A stretch of DNA of 64,000 nucleotides from Polytrichum commune (lineage: Eukaryota; Streptophyta; Polytrichopsida; Polytrichales; Polytrichaceae). The notes under the pieces are model-generated. The model worked only from the letters and a program-made list of their open reading frames with translations. It searched no databases and was not told where the DNA came from. A program made the translations under genes and the position numbers. The stretch covers positions 47,896,440 to 47,960,439 of the forward strand of contig OX485807.1 of the NCBI GenBank assembly GCA_950295325.1. Reading direction: 5' to 3'. Position 1 is the first letter of the stretch. Every line of letters starts with the position of its first letter. Positions 22,758-35,600 of the stretch are shown here, one piece after another.

Positions 22758-24337
22758 CTTTATCCTCAAAAAAATATTATGTGCTCAATGTGAGGACGAG
22801 ATGCATCAGCTTCAATCACTTCAATTGAAATTTGTCATTTCCACGTGCCTTCAAGTGAAGGACCCATTACTTGCACATTAAGGTGTTTTCAACTGGTTTA
22901 GTTACAAAAGTTGAACCACCAGTTTATGCATTGGTTTAGGGCTTGTTCATGTATTTGGTTATCTGGGAATAGATGTGATGTGGTATTTGAGGAGGCGAGA
23001 GAGGATGAAGGACTAGGATCAAGGCTTGAGGTAATTTGGGATTATGAACATGACCATCATAAAAGTGGTACTGTCATCTTCACAAGCGGGGCACAGTTCG
23101 GTAACCCACTAACGAGGTGTGGAGTCCTTAGCTCTTATTTCAACAGTCCCCTCATTGGAGCATTTCGATCTCTCTAAATGACTTGATTCCCTAGGTTTTA
23201 GGGTCTTACACTGCATTTTTGTTATTACTACATGAAATAGTTTTCTCAGTAGACAGAGGGACTCTACTATTTTACACAACGAATGGACATTAAAAAGGCC
23301 CAGCTAAATCAGAATAGTCTCTTGAAAATAAACTGCCTTTCTAGCATGTTCTGGAAATTAGCAACAAGTTCCGCATGGAAATGCATATTTATCTTTGTTG
23401 AGACGAAGGTTGAGTGTAGGTTAAGACCCAGTTTAGAGTTTGTGTGTTTCTGACTTGGAGTTGCCATGACTTGGTCATTTTATTCGCTCCTCTATTTTGT
23501 TTTAGTCCTATGAGAACCCTTGACTGTGACTCATGTGGACACCAAAGCTGGCTGCAATCTGAATTGAGAACATAATCTGATGCTGTGTCTAAAAATCTAC
23601 AGAAGTATGCTTCTGTAGTATTCTGGATGATGACTGTGATTGCATTTCTCTTTTCCAGGAGAAAATAAACGCGTTCGGTGAAAATAGCAATTTTGATGAA
23701 TAGGCTACATGTTATTCTGATATAGTCCCAATTGAAACTTCTATTACCTTGATGTAATATACCATGAAGGAATATTATGCAGGTCTGCCCTTGGGGTGGC
23801 AACTCTCATATTCTATGGCGAGGCTTATGAACATTTGTACAACATAAATTGAGAAATAGCTTATGAATGTCTCCAATTTTGTTTAGAATTCAAGAAAGTA
23901 ATTCATTGACTAAAAAAAATTAAATTTCTATTTGAAGATCATATAGGTTTAATATACAACTTAATACAAGTAAAATATGAGAGCTTATTCCACAGGGAGC
24001 AGAGAGGCAAGCCAAAAGGTATTAGACAATGTTTTTTAAATTATGATCTGTTATGATATGCTATGATATGCCAATATAAATATCCATATTAATAATTTGA
24101 AACAACGAAAAAACATATTTCATAAGTCATGGCTATAGTGAACCTCTTAAGAAGTTTGATTGAGAACGATTGGAGGAAAAACACAGATTCCATAACATTC
24201 TTAAGCATCCTTGACTATCCACCTTGGGGGTTCTACCATCCAATTTATGAAGTTGAATATAGAGACGTGGAGATTAACGTGAATCATAGCATTGCAGAGA
24301 ACGAAGGGATTTTCAAGAAGAAGGGATCTTGCCAAAT
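22758..24337. other. Intergenic; no gene seen
   Basis: It probably includes the kinase 3' untranslated region. A 137-codon minus-strand frame at 23389-23802 has no recognisable domain and no context. The stretch near 23930-24120 is very AT-rich. A 72-codon frame from 24129 could be an upstream exon of the next gene: its 3' part overlaps a possible acceptor (CATTGCAG) at 24290-24297. Confidence 0.4.
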
Positions 24338-27300
24338 ATGGAAGTAGCAGTAATACGACCTGAGATGCTCGTTGGTTCAGGTAAGTGATTGGAAGCATGA
24401 TGCAACCCAAAGCTTCCAAATTTAAGTGACTTTTCCATGCGAAAAAGGTTGATTCGTTGCTATAATCGGAATCTAAAATGAAGTTATGTTCGTTGCAGGA
24501 AGAGAAACTCCCCCCTCGGAAACACATCACGGAGAAGATGGACCAATGAGACAATATTTGCAAACTATACCATGCACCCGTAGCCCTCATGATGCATTAC
24601 TTGAAATCCCGTGCCTGTTGATTGAAGATCCCACAATGTGCCGGACCACTACAATTGCAGTACCTCCTCACAAGATGGTTGTCATACACTTCATTTCCCC
24701 TTTTGATGTTGATGTATTTTGTTTAGTACGGAAGAGAAGTGGACATCAATCTTTATCTCTTGAAGGTCCAAAATCTCGTTTGGTTAGTTGAACACTTAAA
24801 ACATTCAAATCGTATATCTCATTCTATAGAAAGATATGTCATTGTTATGTTGAATAAGAAAGTCACAAATTGACATCCAATCTTCATCAATAGTTCAAAT
24901 GTATGAACCTCAACAAAATTATCCACTCTGTCTTTTAGTCCCTAAATTAAGATATAAATTCTCAAACACAAAGGATTAAGTGTATGTAACATAGAATCAT
25001 TTTTTATTGTGTTATCATATATGTAACCAAGATTTTGTTTGGTTCTAGAGGCATGTGTGGGAATTAAAATTTCAAGCACAAGTAGAAAGTTGTACACTAG
25101 CCATCTTATATATGGTGTTTTTTAGGTGTTAATTTCTCAAATTCATGGATAGTGATTCATGCTTTGCACAAGTGTGAAAACAACTTGTAACGTATAAATG
25201 TTATGTTTAATAAGGTGTTTTTAGCAACTTTGATATTTGTTTTGAACAAGGAGATTTAGATCCAATTAAGACTTTCATCTTAGTTACTTGAGAAAATAAA
25301 ATCGTAATGCAAGTGAATAAATGATTGAGAGTTGTACACTAACTCCCCTCCAGGCTTAGATTACTTTTATCATTTCACTATATATGTTTATTAATTATAG
25401 TTTTGCTAAGTAACACCTTTAATTAGCTCAAGGCCTTAGCTGATTCAAGTACCATAAGCAAGTGGAGTTGATACTCTTGAGTAGCCTATAGACTATAATA
25501 GTGCTATGATACCTTTTCAAATATATTTGAAATTGTTGCAACAATTGGCCTTAACCATTTTGACATTTATATGTTTGATTCTCATCGACTGTTAACATTT
25601 TGAAATTAAGAATTCATGAATTTTGAAATTGAATGGTTTTTGACCAAGCGATTTGACCTAATTTCAACAGGGACGAACACTAGATTATGTCGACCAAGGA
25701 GATTCATTGGTGCTATGGCGTGCAAGACTCGCCTACATACTCAAGGATTGGGAGCATGCAACTTCCGAAAAGGTCTAGTTAAAAACATAATTCTTATTTA
25801 TGTGCCATTGATATTTTTAGAATATGGAAAGTGTTGAATGTTGTTCATGTGATAAAAATAATAAGTTGAAAATGAAATTGTGGTTTATTCTTTCAGGGCA
25901 CCTTAATTCTTGCATCCTCATGGCAACTACTTTGTGATGGAGTCCATGCAATTGATGAGTTTTGTCATCAAGATTGTAAGGTCGGTAAGGATGGCATGCT
26001 CATAGTGGAGGCTACATCAACAACCATTGTTATTTATGATGTTCTTGACCGTAAGGTAAGGGTCATACATAGCTTTGAGGATGAATAGGTTTCTCTCTTT
26101 ACATATTATTTTATTACATACAATTTTTGTAATGATTTTTTTCATAGTTGCTTTGTTCAAAAGATTGTGGCCCTTTTCATTTGCAATATAAACACCTTTG
26201 TGGTAGAACATGGTGATCATCTCCATTAATGTATGTCTTTGTTTGGATGTAAAGGTAAATCCCCAACACTCCAAGGTGTGGTCACCTCTGCCATATTCCG
26301 ATATGGATATCGAGCCTGATAATCAAGAGATGGATAAGGTATTTACATTTTATTTCCTTTTGCCCATGATGTGACTTTGAAAGGTCGGGGAATTTAACGT
26401 GGTGGCAAATACGACATCTACTACATTGGTGTTCTTATTTAGTGTGGGTTTGAGAATATTGATGTGCGTGGTATGTCACTACCAACAAATGATGACAAAC
26501 AATACAAACAACACAAGCTTATATAGACAATTAACAACTTAATTATATGTATAATCGTATACATAATAATATTATGTGTAATTCAACATGTATATTTTCT
26601 ATAGTTGGAAACTATATTTTGATATACTAAACTTGTTATTGCAATTAATAATGTTGATAATTGCCATTGGGTATGTACATGAATGTCATTTAAGTTGAAA
26701 TTTATGTTTTGATATAAGTTTACCCTTCGATATTCCAGTAGTTTTAAACTAATGCTATTAAATCTTATTAGGCATATCCAAAATAGGTGTTTAAACCCAA
26801 AATTAGATTTTGGCATGTGACAATGGATAAGAATGTGTTAGGGGATATGTAGTCCTTGTTCTCTAATTTTTTTGACATCACAATTTTGATTTTTTAAATC
26901 TCATAAAAATTCATACTAGAATCATATTATTGTATTCAAATCGATACCAAATCATGAAGTCCTTCAAATGTCTTCAAAATATAATGGATGGTACTTGCAC
27001 TATCTTGATAAAAATCCACTCATTGGAATTATTGGAAGGACAATATGTCACATTCTACATGTGGCATAAACTGCCCAATCAAGAGCTATGAAAAAAATGC
27101 TTGAACAACATGAAAATGAAGATTGGATAATAAACTACCTTTTTTGCCCCTCCTCTAAGCTTCTTTACATTTCAGCATACTTTCATTTATAGATATTAAA
27201 TATGACACATTATATGTATGCATTGTATCTAAAGTGCAGTGTTCCAGTAAACTAATTTGAGGTTTTAGTGCAGTCCCACTTACATGAAACCTTACACGTT

Positions 27301-30300
27301 ACACCATAGTGTAGTGTAATGGTGGGGTTGGTCAAAATCCAACCATACACCAATTTCTGTAGGTGGCTTACTTTCCATGAAGATCTAGATGAATATGTTA
27401 TGAATTTCTAATTCTTGATGGACAAACATACTTTAACAAAAATTCATACAAATGAAAACATAATTCATGGTGTCAAGAAATAAATAAACAAATAAAGATT
27501 AGACCATAAACTTCATGTAGTACTACATAGGAGGTGATCTTAAGATTCTTTGAAATCAATACATTGTTCATCAATAGTTCCATGGAGAATGACATTTGTA
27601 GGTTGCAAAATAATCCAATTCGTGCAATTCTGCTTTGATCAAACTTATGTATGTAGAAGTAGTTGTTGATTCTCCCACTTTTGGTTACTGACAAATATCA
27701 AAAGATAAAAGTCAAAGATAGTGTATGCATATTACATGAAACCAAAAATATAATATCAGTGTAAAGACATTGGTGCGCAAACAGTTGAAACTGATTTTTA
27801 CATTGATGCATGAAGTGTTGCAAGGTGTGGTTCAAGAGAGGTCTAAATTTGAAAATAAAATTTATACCATCTCTAATTCTTGATTTCGTTCATCTCATTC
27901 TTTCCATTGGACCATACATATGTGTACATGAATACAAATGACCCATATTCAAATACATAGTACATATATATGATAACCATTGTCAAATGTCACACTATTT
28001 CCACATTATTTCTAGATTAGTTCCATTGAAGATTTGTGTGGGATGCATTGAGCAAGTTTAACTAGGGCCACCTCGACCACGACATGGGTCAACATGTTAT
28101 CAACTTTGGAAGGGCTCATGGATGTGTTCATGGTCTTGCGAGATTAATATTTGCAATAATGCAACAAGTAACATTTGGACCAAAATCTAATCTAAAAATA
28201 TGATACGTTTACTTATACCATAGTATGTATTTAATATGTACAAGTAATTAAATATCATTATAAGATAAGGTCATTTTATATTTAACCTAGGGTACCAAAC
28301 TAAGGCCAGTGTAGATCTTCACATTCACACAATACGTGAAATGTTGTCAACATTTCTATAAAATATGAGGTCAAGTAAGTCCACATATGTGGTGGATCTT
28401 AATAGCATGTTGGTTTCCTCTAGAAACATGTGACAACTCTTGAAGTCCAATGGAATATTTAAATGAAATTGACATGCTTGAGCTATTGGGTTTGGGGATT
28501 TAGCCTCTTAGCTCGACAATATCTATCATTATTTGACATGAATCTTAAGCTAGTTATACACACATCTCCTATTATTATAATTGACTTTGAGAAACATACT
28601 TGAATATTTTTACAACTATAATTTAGAGTGAGAAAATGATTGTCAATTGATGATAAATGAAGTGGAGTATTATGGATTAGTAGAAGCACAATGTATCAAA
28701 GTGTTTCAAGTTTAGGTGGATGCATCATTTGTATTTGCAGGAAGAAATTGCCGGTGTTCTCCTACATCCAGATCTCAACATTATATTTTGGGCTACAACC
28801 CATGGTGTTATTGGGGCCTATGATTTCCAAAATGAGGTGCGAAATTACTATCAATGTCATACATGTAGAATATGAAATTCTACGTTGATAAATGATAACT
28901 TTATTGAAGAACTAAAAATGATATTGTTTACGAGAGATGTTTTTGTAGTCCCAAAGAATTTCAATATGGCACATGAGTTAGACCTACATGATTGTCTTAA
29001 CTTCCTATTGAATAATTTGTTGTTGACTTTTTGTAGCAAATAATATAACCCAAAATAGGTACACAGTGGGAACCAATTGCACGATTTCCTAAGAAAAGTT
29101 GATGTATGCATAATTAGAAGAAGATTACCCAAATCATCTCAAGCAAAGCCCGAGGTGTGTAATCTACCTTGCATAGGGGTGCTTGAGAGGGTTGCCAATT
29201 CAAACAAATGTGTACATAGAGCACATAGGGGAATTTGAAGTAAAGTTTGTATGTATAATTTGGGTCATTAATGTGATGTGTATAATATGTAAAAATACAA
29301 TAGGCCCATGATCCGGGCATGAAATGCAAAATTACAACAATAGCCATGAACATGTGCATATGTTATGGACTAGTCATATATTTGAAGCTATGTGTAAACT
29401 CTACATTTGAATTTGAAGGTGGAACATACTTTATTTTTAAGTTTAATGAAAAGTCCCCCCTCCCCCCAAACAAGTATTGTTCATATTGGGCTACTCTAGC
29501 ATTGATTGATTAATACATGGAAATTTATGTTGGATTGCAGATCTTGATTAGAAGAGTGCATCTCTCTCAATTAAGGGAAAATTCCAACGACTATAGCATA
29601 GGGGAATTGATTTTTTCCATCGGTCTAAATATGTTGGTGGTCTGTTGCGATGTCGAAGATGAGGTATTCTTTTGTTGTATATCAAAGTCAACCATGCACT
29701 TGAGTTTCCATTTATGTTCATGCTAAACTCCCCCTAGAAAGCTAGAATTATGTTATCATTCCACCCTTTGATTATGATGATGTGTATTGAATCATGCTGA
29801 AATACAATAAATAAAACCTTGTGTTCTCTTTCGTATGGTCTATGTCTTATGACTCCTATTCCAAATTGTTGGGTGGAAGCAATTTAACATTTAGTTATGT
29901 TCTAACATGTGTGTTTGTGGTGTCATTAGGTGGATATATATACATGGACACTCAATGATGAGCAAGTAGAGAGAATAAATGGATTTGATGACCATTGTCT
30001 CTGTGACCTCCACAATGACCAAGTTCAACTCCTTGTTGCGAATGAAGACAACTTAGCCATTTGCGATTTGCAGCAACGAAAGGAACTCCACAGGGTAAAT
30101 ATCAAATTCTTTTTTAAAATCTTGATTCCTCCATTTCACTTTGTTGGTAATCAGGTCTTATTGTGATCGTGATGCATGGTACACATGATAGTGTATTTTA
30201 TACCACCAATTCTATTCATCTCGCTCAATATTGATTGTAAACCACCCGTGCAGTGTCACCAACACTGAATATAAACGTAACAGTATTTGTCATTCCTTGC

Positions 30301-31267
30301 AAAACAAATTGTTCATCACAAATTTACAATGTTGCAATTACCGTCACTTACGAAGTGATGATTATCATCCAAATATCAATCATCCATGACAGTATTATTT
30401 CATTTCAGAACTTTTAGGATGCAAAACATACCAAACTTTGTTTCAATAGTTGGCAAACTTGGATGACCTAAAAGTAATTTGGGATGAAACTATTGAGTAA
30501 ACTTACTCACAAGAAGTGTCATGAGAACAATTACCAGAGTGACATAAAATACCATACAAAACTACGTCCAATATATGGTGTAGTATCTTGATGTGCTAGC
30601 TAGTATACTTATGTGTCCCTACGCAACCACAATGAAATTCCCATCTCCCGTTTGTTGATGTTTTGAATTCGTTCTACACAGTGGGACCCCAAGGACACAA
30701 GTGTCGAAGGATGGATACGTTGTGCTAAGTACTCATGGGACGGTGAGCTTGTGTATGCCGGCTTTGTCAATGGTTCGATTGGCGTATTTGATGCCACTGC
30801 TCGTTTACAACTACATTGTCGAATTACACCATCTGCATACAGCCCAAATCATCAGTGGCCCGGGTACATATACTAATACCCCAATCCATGCCGAAGTCAT
30901 ACCCAATTCTTCCCTTCTCTGCTAAGCTGCAATGGAACATGAATTGTTTGTGGCTTTGGAGCATAATATGTGTAGGTGTGGATGTTACTGTTTGCAGATG
31001 TCATCTTTAGTTGTAGCAGTTTGAGCTCTTCGTAAATGAAATGCCGTGCTTGGCAATAGACGGAGTTTGTGATGTTTTGACGGGAATTTTGATCCAACAT
31101 TTGTTGTTGATGGCAGCATCTGGCAGATTGTAGCGCATCCTCAAAAGCGCAACCAGTTTGCAATTCTTTTGTGGGGCAAAGAAGTTGTATATGTTATTGA
31201 GCCATCACACGAGTTGGGAGGAGAGTGGGTTTGTGAGGCCAATCAAAGGAGTTGGCGGACAAATTAA
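24338..31267 (+). CDS. TOPLESS-like protein consisting of the C-terminal WD40 propeller
   Basis: Ten exons with GT-AG junctions and consistent phase: 24338-24380, 24499-24782, 25671-25772, 25897-26055, 26255-26338, 28741-28836, 29541-29663, 29930-30094, 30682-30863, 31117-31267; predicted product 462 aa. It follows the C-terminal propeller of TOPLESS/TPR co-repressors in order: DPTMCRT (TPL EPSQCRT), a VLLHPDLNII repeat, DQVQLLVANEDNLAI, CAKYSWDGELVYAGF, LQLHCRITPSAY (TPL LRLRCRINPSAYL) and a final exon with AHPQKRNQFAI and VIEPSHELGGEW. The LisH, CTLH and first propeller of full-length TPL (~1,130 aa) are absent from the window upstream. TPL proteins repress transcription in the nucleus through EAR-motif partners bound by the N-terminus, so this form would lack that interface. 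The start is the least certain part; a longer 5' end or a decayed duplicate are alternatives. Intron 5 is 2.4 kb. Confidence 0.7.
26339..28740 (+). other. Long intron of the TOPLESS-like gene
   Basis: 2.4 kb of AT-rich sequence between exons 5 and 6. No element with clear ends was found in it; short frames have no motif. Confidence 0.5.
30170..30600 (-). mobile_element. Fragment of the 8220-type Harbinger element in intron 8
   Basis: On the minus strand this intronic stretch matches the interior of the element at 8640-9110: the sequence around TGTAAACCACCC and GTTGCAATTACCGTCACTTA mirrors the corresponding positions. It is diverged and its termini are not clear. Confidence 0.6.
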
Positions 31268-31369
31268 AATTAATTACATTCAATCACACTTTATTAGTTT
31301 GAATGCATATAAATATATGTGGAAGTAGAAGGCATTAACTAAAACATTATAAGTTAAACATTCTAAAAC

Positions 31370-31680
31370 AAAGCACTAATTCTAGTTCCATTTTAGAATG
31401 AAAAAGACCCTTTCAATGGTAAGTCACAAAAATTATAATCTTAGTGCTAATTAGGGTTTCGTAATATTTTGACTTCCAAATTAATTCCATGCTTTATTGA
31501 CAGTTTCTTCACTTCGAAGATGAAATCCCACTCAATCGCTTAGTTACTCAATGGAAGTGAACGTATTTATTGGATTTTGGACCTTGAAGATGAAGTGCAC
31601 TCAATATGAGTTACATGGACAAACGACCTTCAAGAATGCAAGCGCAATTTTATTTTTCAAAGTCGGGCGGAGCAGGTAAC
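31370..31680 (+). pseudogene. Unrecognised gene fragment, paralogue of 57905-58200
   Basis: A frame beginning MKSHSIA and containing YWILDLEDEVHS is broken by two in-frame stops (after SIA, and after EVHSI). It ends at a plausible donor, CAGGTAAC. The same sequence with the frame intact is at 58046-58200, and the homology extends ~150 bp upstream of the ATG in both copies, so both descend from one genomic segment. The family is not recognised. Confidence 0.5.
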
Positions 31681-31869
31681 AATTTTCGATCATGATCTGA
31701 ATTAGATTTCTTTTGTGGGGGCTGCACAAAAGTACCAAATCGCAGGGCCCCGGCCCCTATGCACCTACCCCTAAAAGTTCGTAGGGGAAGGGTTAACGTC
31801 CGCCATCTGTAACTAGCAGTTACCTTCCTAATTTACAATTACTTACATGATAAAACAATTCGCCAATTG

Positions 31870-32215
31870 AACGTGTACCTATAATACCATATTTGAACCT
31901 TTTTAATAACTACGTAAACAAGATATTTTATGTCACAATGGTAACTTCTCAGATGACACTTCTTATGAATACACTTACAGATGTTGTCATGGATGATGGA
32001 TGAGTTCATCCATTGGCCAAAACCCTACCTGCTCTTGTCAACAACTTGTGATGAAATATTGTCACAGAAGATTAAAAATTGGATGAAAAGCCATTTAGTA
32101 AATGACAATAATTGCAACATTGTAAATCTGTCATCCCAAAAAGAATTTACAAGGAATGACATATAATGTTGGGTTAACATGTAGTGTTGGTGACCCCAAA
32201 CCTACCCAATGCACT
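31870..32215 (+). mobile_element. Diverged fragment of the 8220-type Harbinger element
   Basis: Forward-strand similarity to 8650-9070 ('TATGTCACAATGGTAACTT', 'GACACTTCTTATGAAT', 'GACAATAATTGCAACATTG'). No clear ends. Confidence 0.6.
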
Positions 32216-32384
32216 AATAAAGAATGTTCGTTTAAATCGCACATGCACTCCAAACATGCACCAAAAACTTATTGAACATGAAAAGTTTTGTATGCAAAAC
32301 AACCAACTCCCAACCAAAAAGTTCGGCTGAATCAAAAAATAACTCCAATCATGTCCAGGACGATTTGGAGAAGAATCAGATGAG

Positions 32385-32560
32385 ATCCAAGTGTTTCCAA
32401 ATCCAACTGGTTACATGTTGATGTCTTCCGGTTATCCTTTTGTTAATTTTCTATAAACTCCTCTGAAATGGTCGACGATTTGCCTAAAGTCTGGAACTTG
32501 AACCGGTTATTTCTCAAGCTCAACGGGCCCATCTCTCCCCAACCGTAAGTTGGCCCTAGA
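32385..32560 (+). repeat. Dispersed AACCGGTT-type repeat copy
   Basis: Contains, in order, GATCCAAGTGTTTCCAA, ACTGGTTACATGTTGA, CTATAAACTCCTCT and TTGAACCGGTTATTTCTCAA, matching the units in the duplicated blocks. A remnant of an inverted unit follows near 32600-32670. Confidence 0.75.
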
Positions 32561-32699
32561 ACTAAACAGGCTCAACTTAATGAAGGAAAAGCCGAAAGAC
32601 GTCGACATGGTGTAAGCGGTTGGACTTGAGGACACTAGGATATCAACAAATTACGTATGCTCAAAAATCTTCCGGCCTTCAGAGCCAGAAGCTGGGGAC

Positions 32700-35600
32700 T
32701 TCGCAGTGCTGGCCTAAGCCTACTTCCATGTATGTATGGTAACGGAGGCCCAATTTGGTGACTTATCTAGAACGGACACCTACTATACTTGAGGGGTGTG
32801 TGGTTACGGTAGGTGCACCTTAAATCGAGAAGTTAAGGTATTCAACATACATGTGGCAGCTGTATGAACCCAAAAGAACTATTTTCATGTATAGAAAAAA
32901 GAAAAGAAGAACACCATGTGTATTACCAAAAAAGAAAAAAAGAAACAAAACTCAAATATTATAATGTATATAAATTCTTGAAGAGAAAGAATGTGTTGGC
33001 ACCCTGAACTGTTAGGAGGGGCATGATGTTCACATGATGAACATTCTCAAGATCAACATGTACTTATTATGCAAGATTTTGAGGTTGTTGCTTTTGGGTG
33101 TTGTCTTGGTTCAAGGTGCTCCTACCTTAGATGAGGATCTAAATATGCACATCAAAAGACATGTGTCTAAAAGAGGTTGCATTGCATGTTCCAAATTTGT
33201 TAAGTTACTCTAGACTCAATAGTCAACATAATTGGCAGGCCATGTATGACCATTTCATAATGAATAAGATATTCATACGAGCATTTTCTTCTCATAATAT
33301 ATGCCTCTTTCATGTCCTTTGAGAAGACGTGAGTGCAAAGCTAAAAGATGTCATTTTAAGGCCCACTGACCTTCATCTAAACTTGTTTATAACACTTGTT
33401 AATAATAATCATCACACAATTATCAACCATTTTCATGATTTTATAGTCTAAGATGCATGAAGATATTTTCTATCACGCTATATATGAATGATAAAAACTC
33501 AACATAATCACAACTTTGAATGTTTTGTGAGTCTTGAATTGTATGAATATGATTACTTGATGACGCCTCACGACTTTTTTTTTGTAGTTTTAAGAAATTG
33601 TTAGAATATTGTTAAAGTTATAGATTATTGAAGGACTCTCATGCTGCCAAGTCCTCAACAACTAAGCTTTGGACCCCTTATGTTAAGCAACCTCCCATAA
33701 TCCAGGCAAGGGAAGCCCAAGAACTCCTACTAGGGCTCTCTTCCCTCCACTATATGATCCAAAATTACTAGGAAAGAAAGAAAAAAAGAGGGAAAAAGAA
33801 GAAGAAGAAAGAGTTTGACGTGCACTTATATGAATATGAGCCCATTTACCTTGTATTGATCCTGGTGTTCCATGATGCAACATCATAAGGAGGATGGCCT
33901 TTCTCTTGGAGGGTGGGCTCTAGGTGGGTGGGATATCTAAGGTGGTATGTCCAGTTTAAGGTGGGGCATGTGTAACATGCGTTTGCCGGATATTGAGTTT
34001 TCTTTTATTTAGTATGAGATAAGCCTAAGGTAAATGAGATATTTTCATGGCATTTTGGTGCATGGATTTCATTATGTTTTGGATGATATATTTGAGGATG
34101 CCCAAAGTTTGTAGTTTCTCTATTGAGTGATCATACTGAATGTATTGGGGTTGGATGTGTTGGTGATGGTGTGCTTTGATTTGGGGCTTTGATGTCTAGT
34201 GTGAGTCTTGCGATGCATTGGCATGGTATGTCGTTACATATGTAATGAAGGAGCCAATCCCGGATTGTGGAGTTAGGGCATTTGTTATTTACAAGGCATG
34301 CGTTGATTAAAGTGAATAATTGGGTGGATTTGTTGGCTTGTAGTGTTTGGTTTATAAGGTGGATGGCTTTATTGTGTCTAGATATTCTTAAGCTTTCAAT
34401 GTGTTGGTTTGCGCATGTGGATAGGAGGCGTGGCCATGTATCTTTATCATTGCTTTGGCACAACATGCAATTAGGGTTTGGATGAGTGATTGGTCACAAT
34501 ATGTCTTTCCTATGGGTCCCACTACATTGTGCATATCTAAGTACGAGAGTGTGAGCAATGTGTGTGACAAATCTACCTGGTGCCTTCTAAACAAAATTGG
34601 TGAGTTTATGATTGAGTTGGTTGTTAGGTAGTCAATTCTCCATGTATGAGAATTTGTATTTAGCTATATTGGTTCTCTTATCTTATATTATCCTTTGATG
34701 AAGGTTTGAAGGTTTTGGATTGCTCCATCATGCATAGCAAAGGAGGCATCGGCTAGCCAGTATGGGACGATATGCGCCATGTGAAAATGTAGTGTGAGAA
34801 ATGTTGATGCAAGAATGAAGGCCATATTTACAAGAGCATCAAGAGGGACAAAATTAAATTAATTTAATCACTTCTATCAAAATTAACACCACTGATATTA
34901 ATTTTGTGAAAAGTTTGCATTGGCTGCCCATGTTGATCATTCAAGACAAGGCGAGTACTATAAATATACTAATGTTAACCAAGGCAAATACTATAAAATT
35001 AGTGTCGGCCACACTAAATTCCAACCCACATGAATTTCCCACCCACATTAATTAGACAAAATAGAGTCGAATTGGTTGATGTAAAAGAGCAAGATGGCTC
35101 ATTAACTACTTCCCTCACGCTGAATATGGTTGGCCATCGATGATGTGGCATAAGTGTCAATTCTTATGCATTATTGGTGACCTCAACCTAATATGGCACT
35201 TTTGAGCATCGTATAATATAATACTTGGCATATGGTCAAGCTCTGAGATCATCTATATACCAAAAAATACTATATGAATGTATTGTAGCTGAGGAAGTTC
35301 ATAGACCGCAATACAAAGAAATTGGATACCAAGAAAACATTGTGTCAAAGAGTTGAAACCAAAAAAAGTACACCAATTTATGTATACATCGGATGAGCCT
35401 CGCCTCTCTTGGACACCAGAGCACATGCCTCGTTATGCCTACAAGGCTCGTTCTTGAGTACATTAAACCCTGGCAACTACAATGTTCTAGAAATACAATA
35501 TCTGCAAGGAGAAATAGATACGCTACTTTGTGTTCCTATATTCAATGAGTAAAGATGAATCGTCTACTCTACTACACCGTTTGTATCACATGCGTAATAA

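Noticed and set aside
23389-23802. 137-codon minus-strand frame
   Set aside because: No recognisable domain and no splice or neighbour support; the composition fits a chance frame in intergenic DNA.
33683-33886. 67-codon minus-strand frame with Ser/Phe runs
   Set aside because: It arises from a GAAAGAAAAAAAGAGG-type purine tract read on the other strand.
34131-34466. 111-codon minus-strand frame
   Set aside because: No motif, and it lies in sequence related to 56380-57010, so it is more likely repeat-derived.
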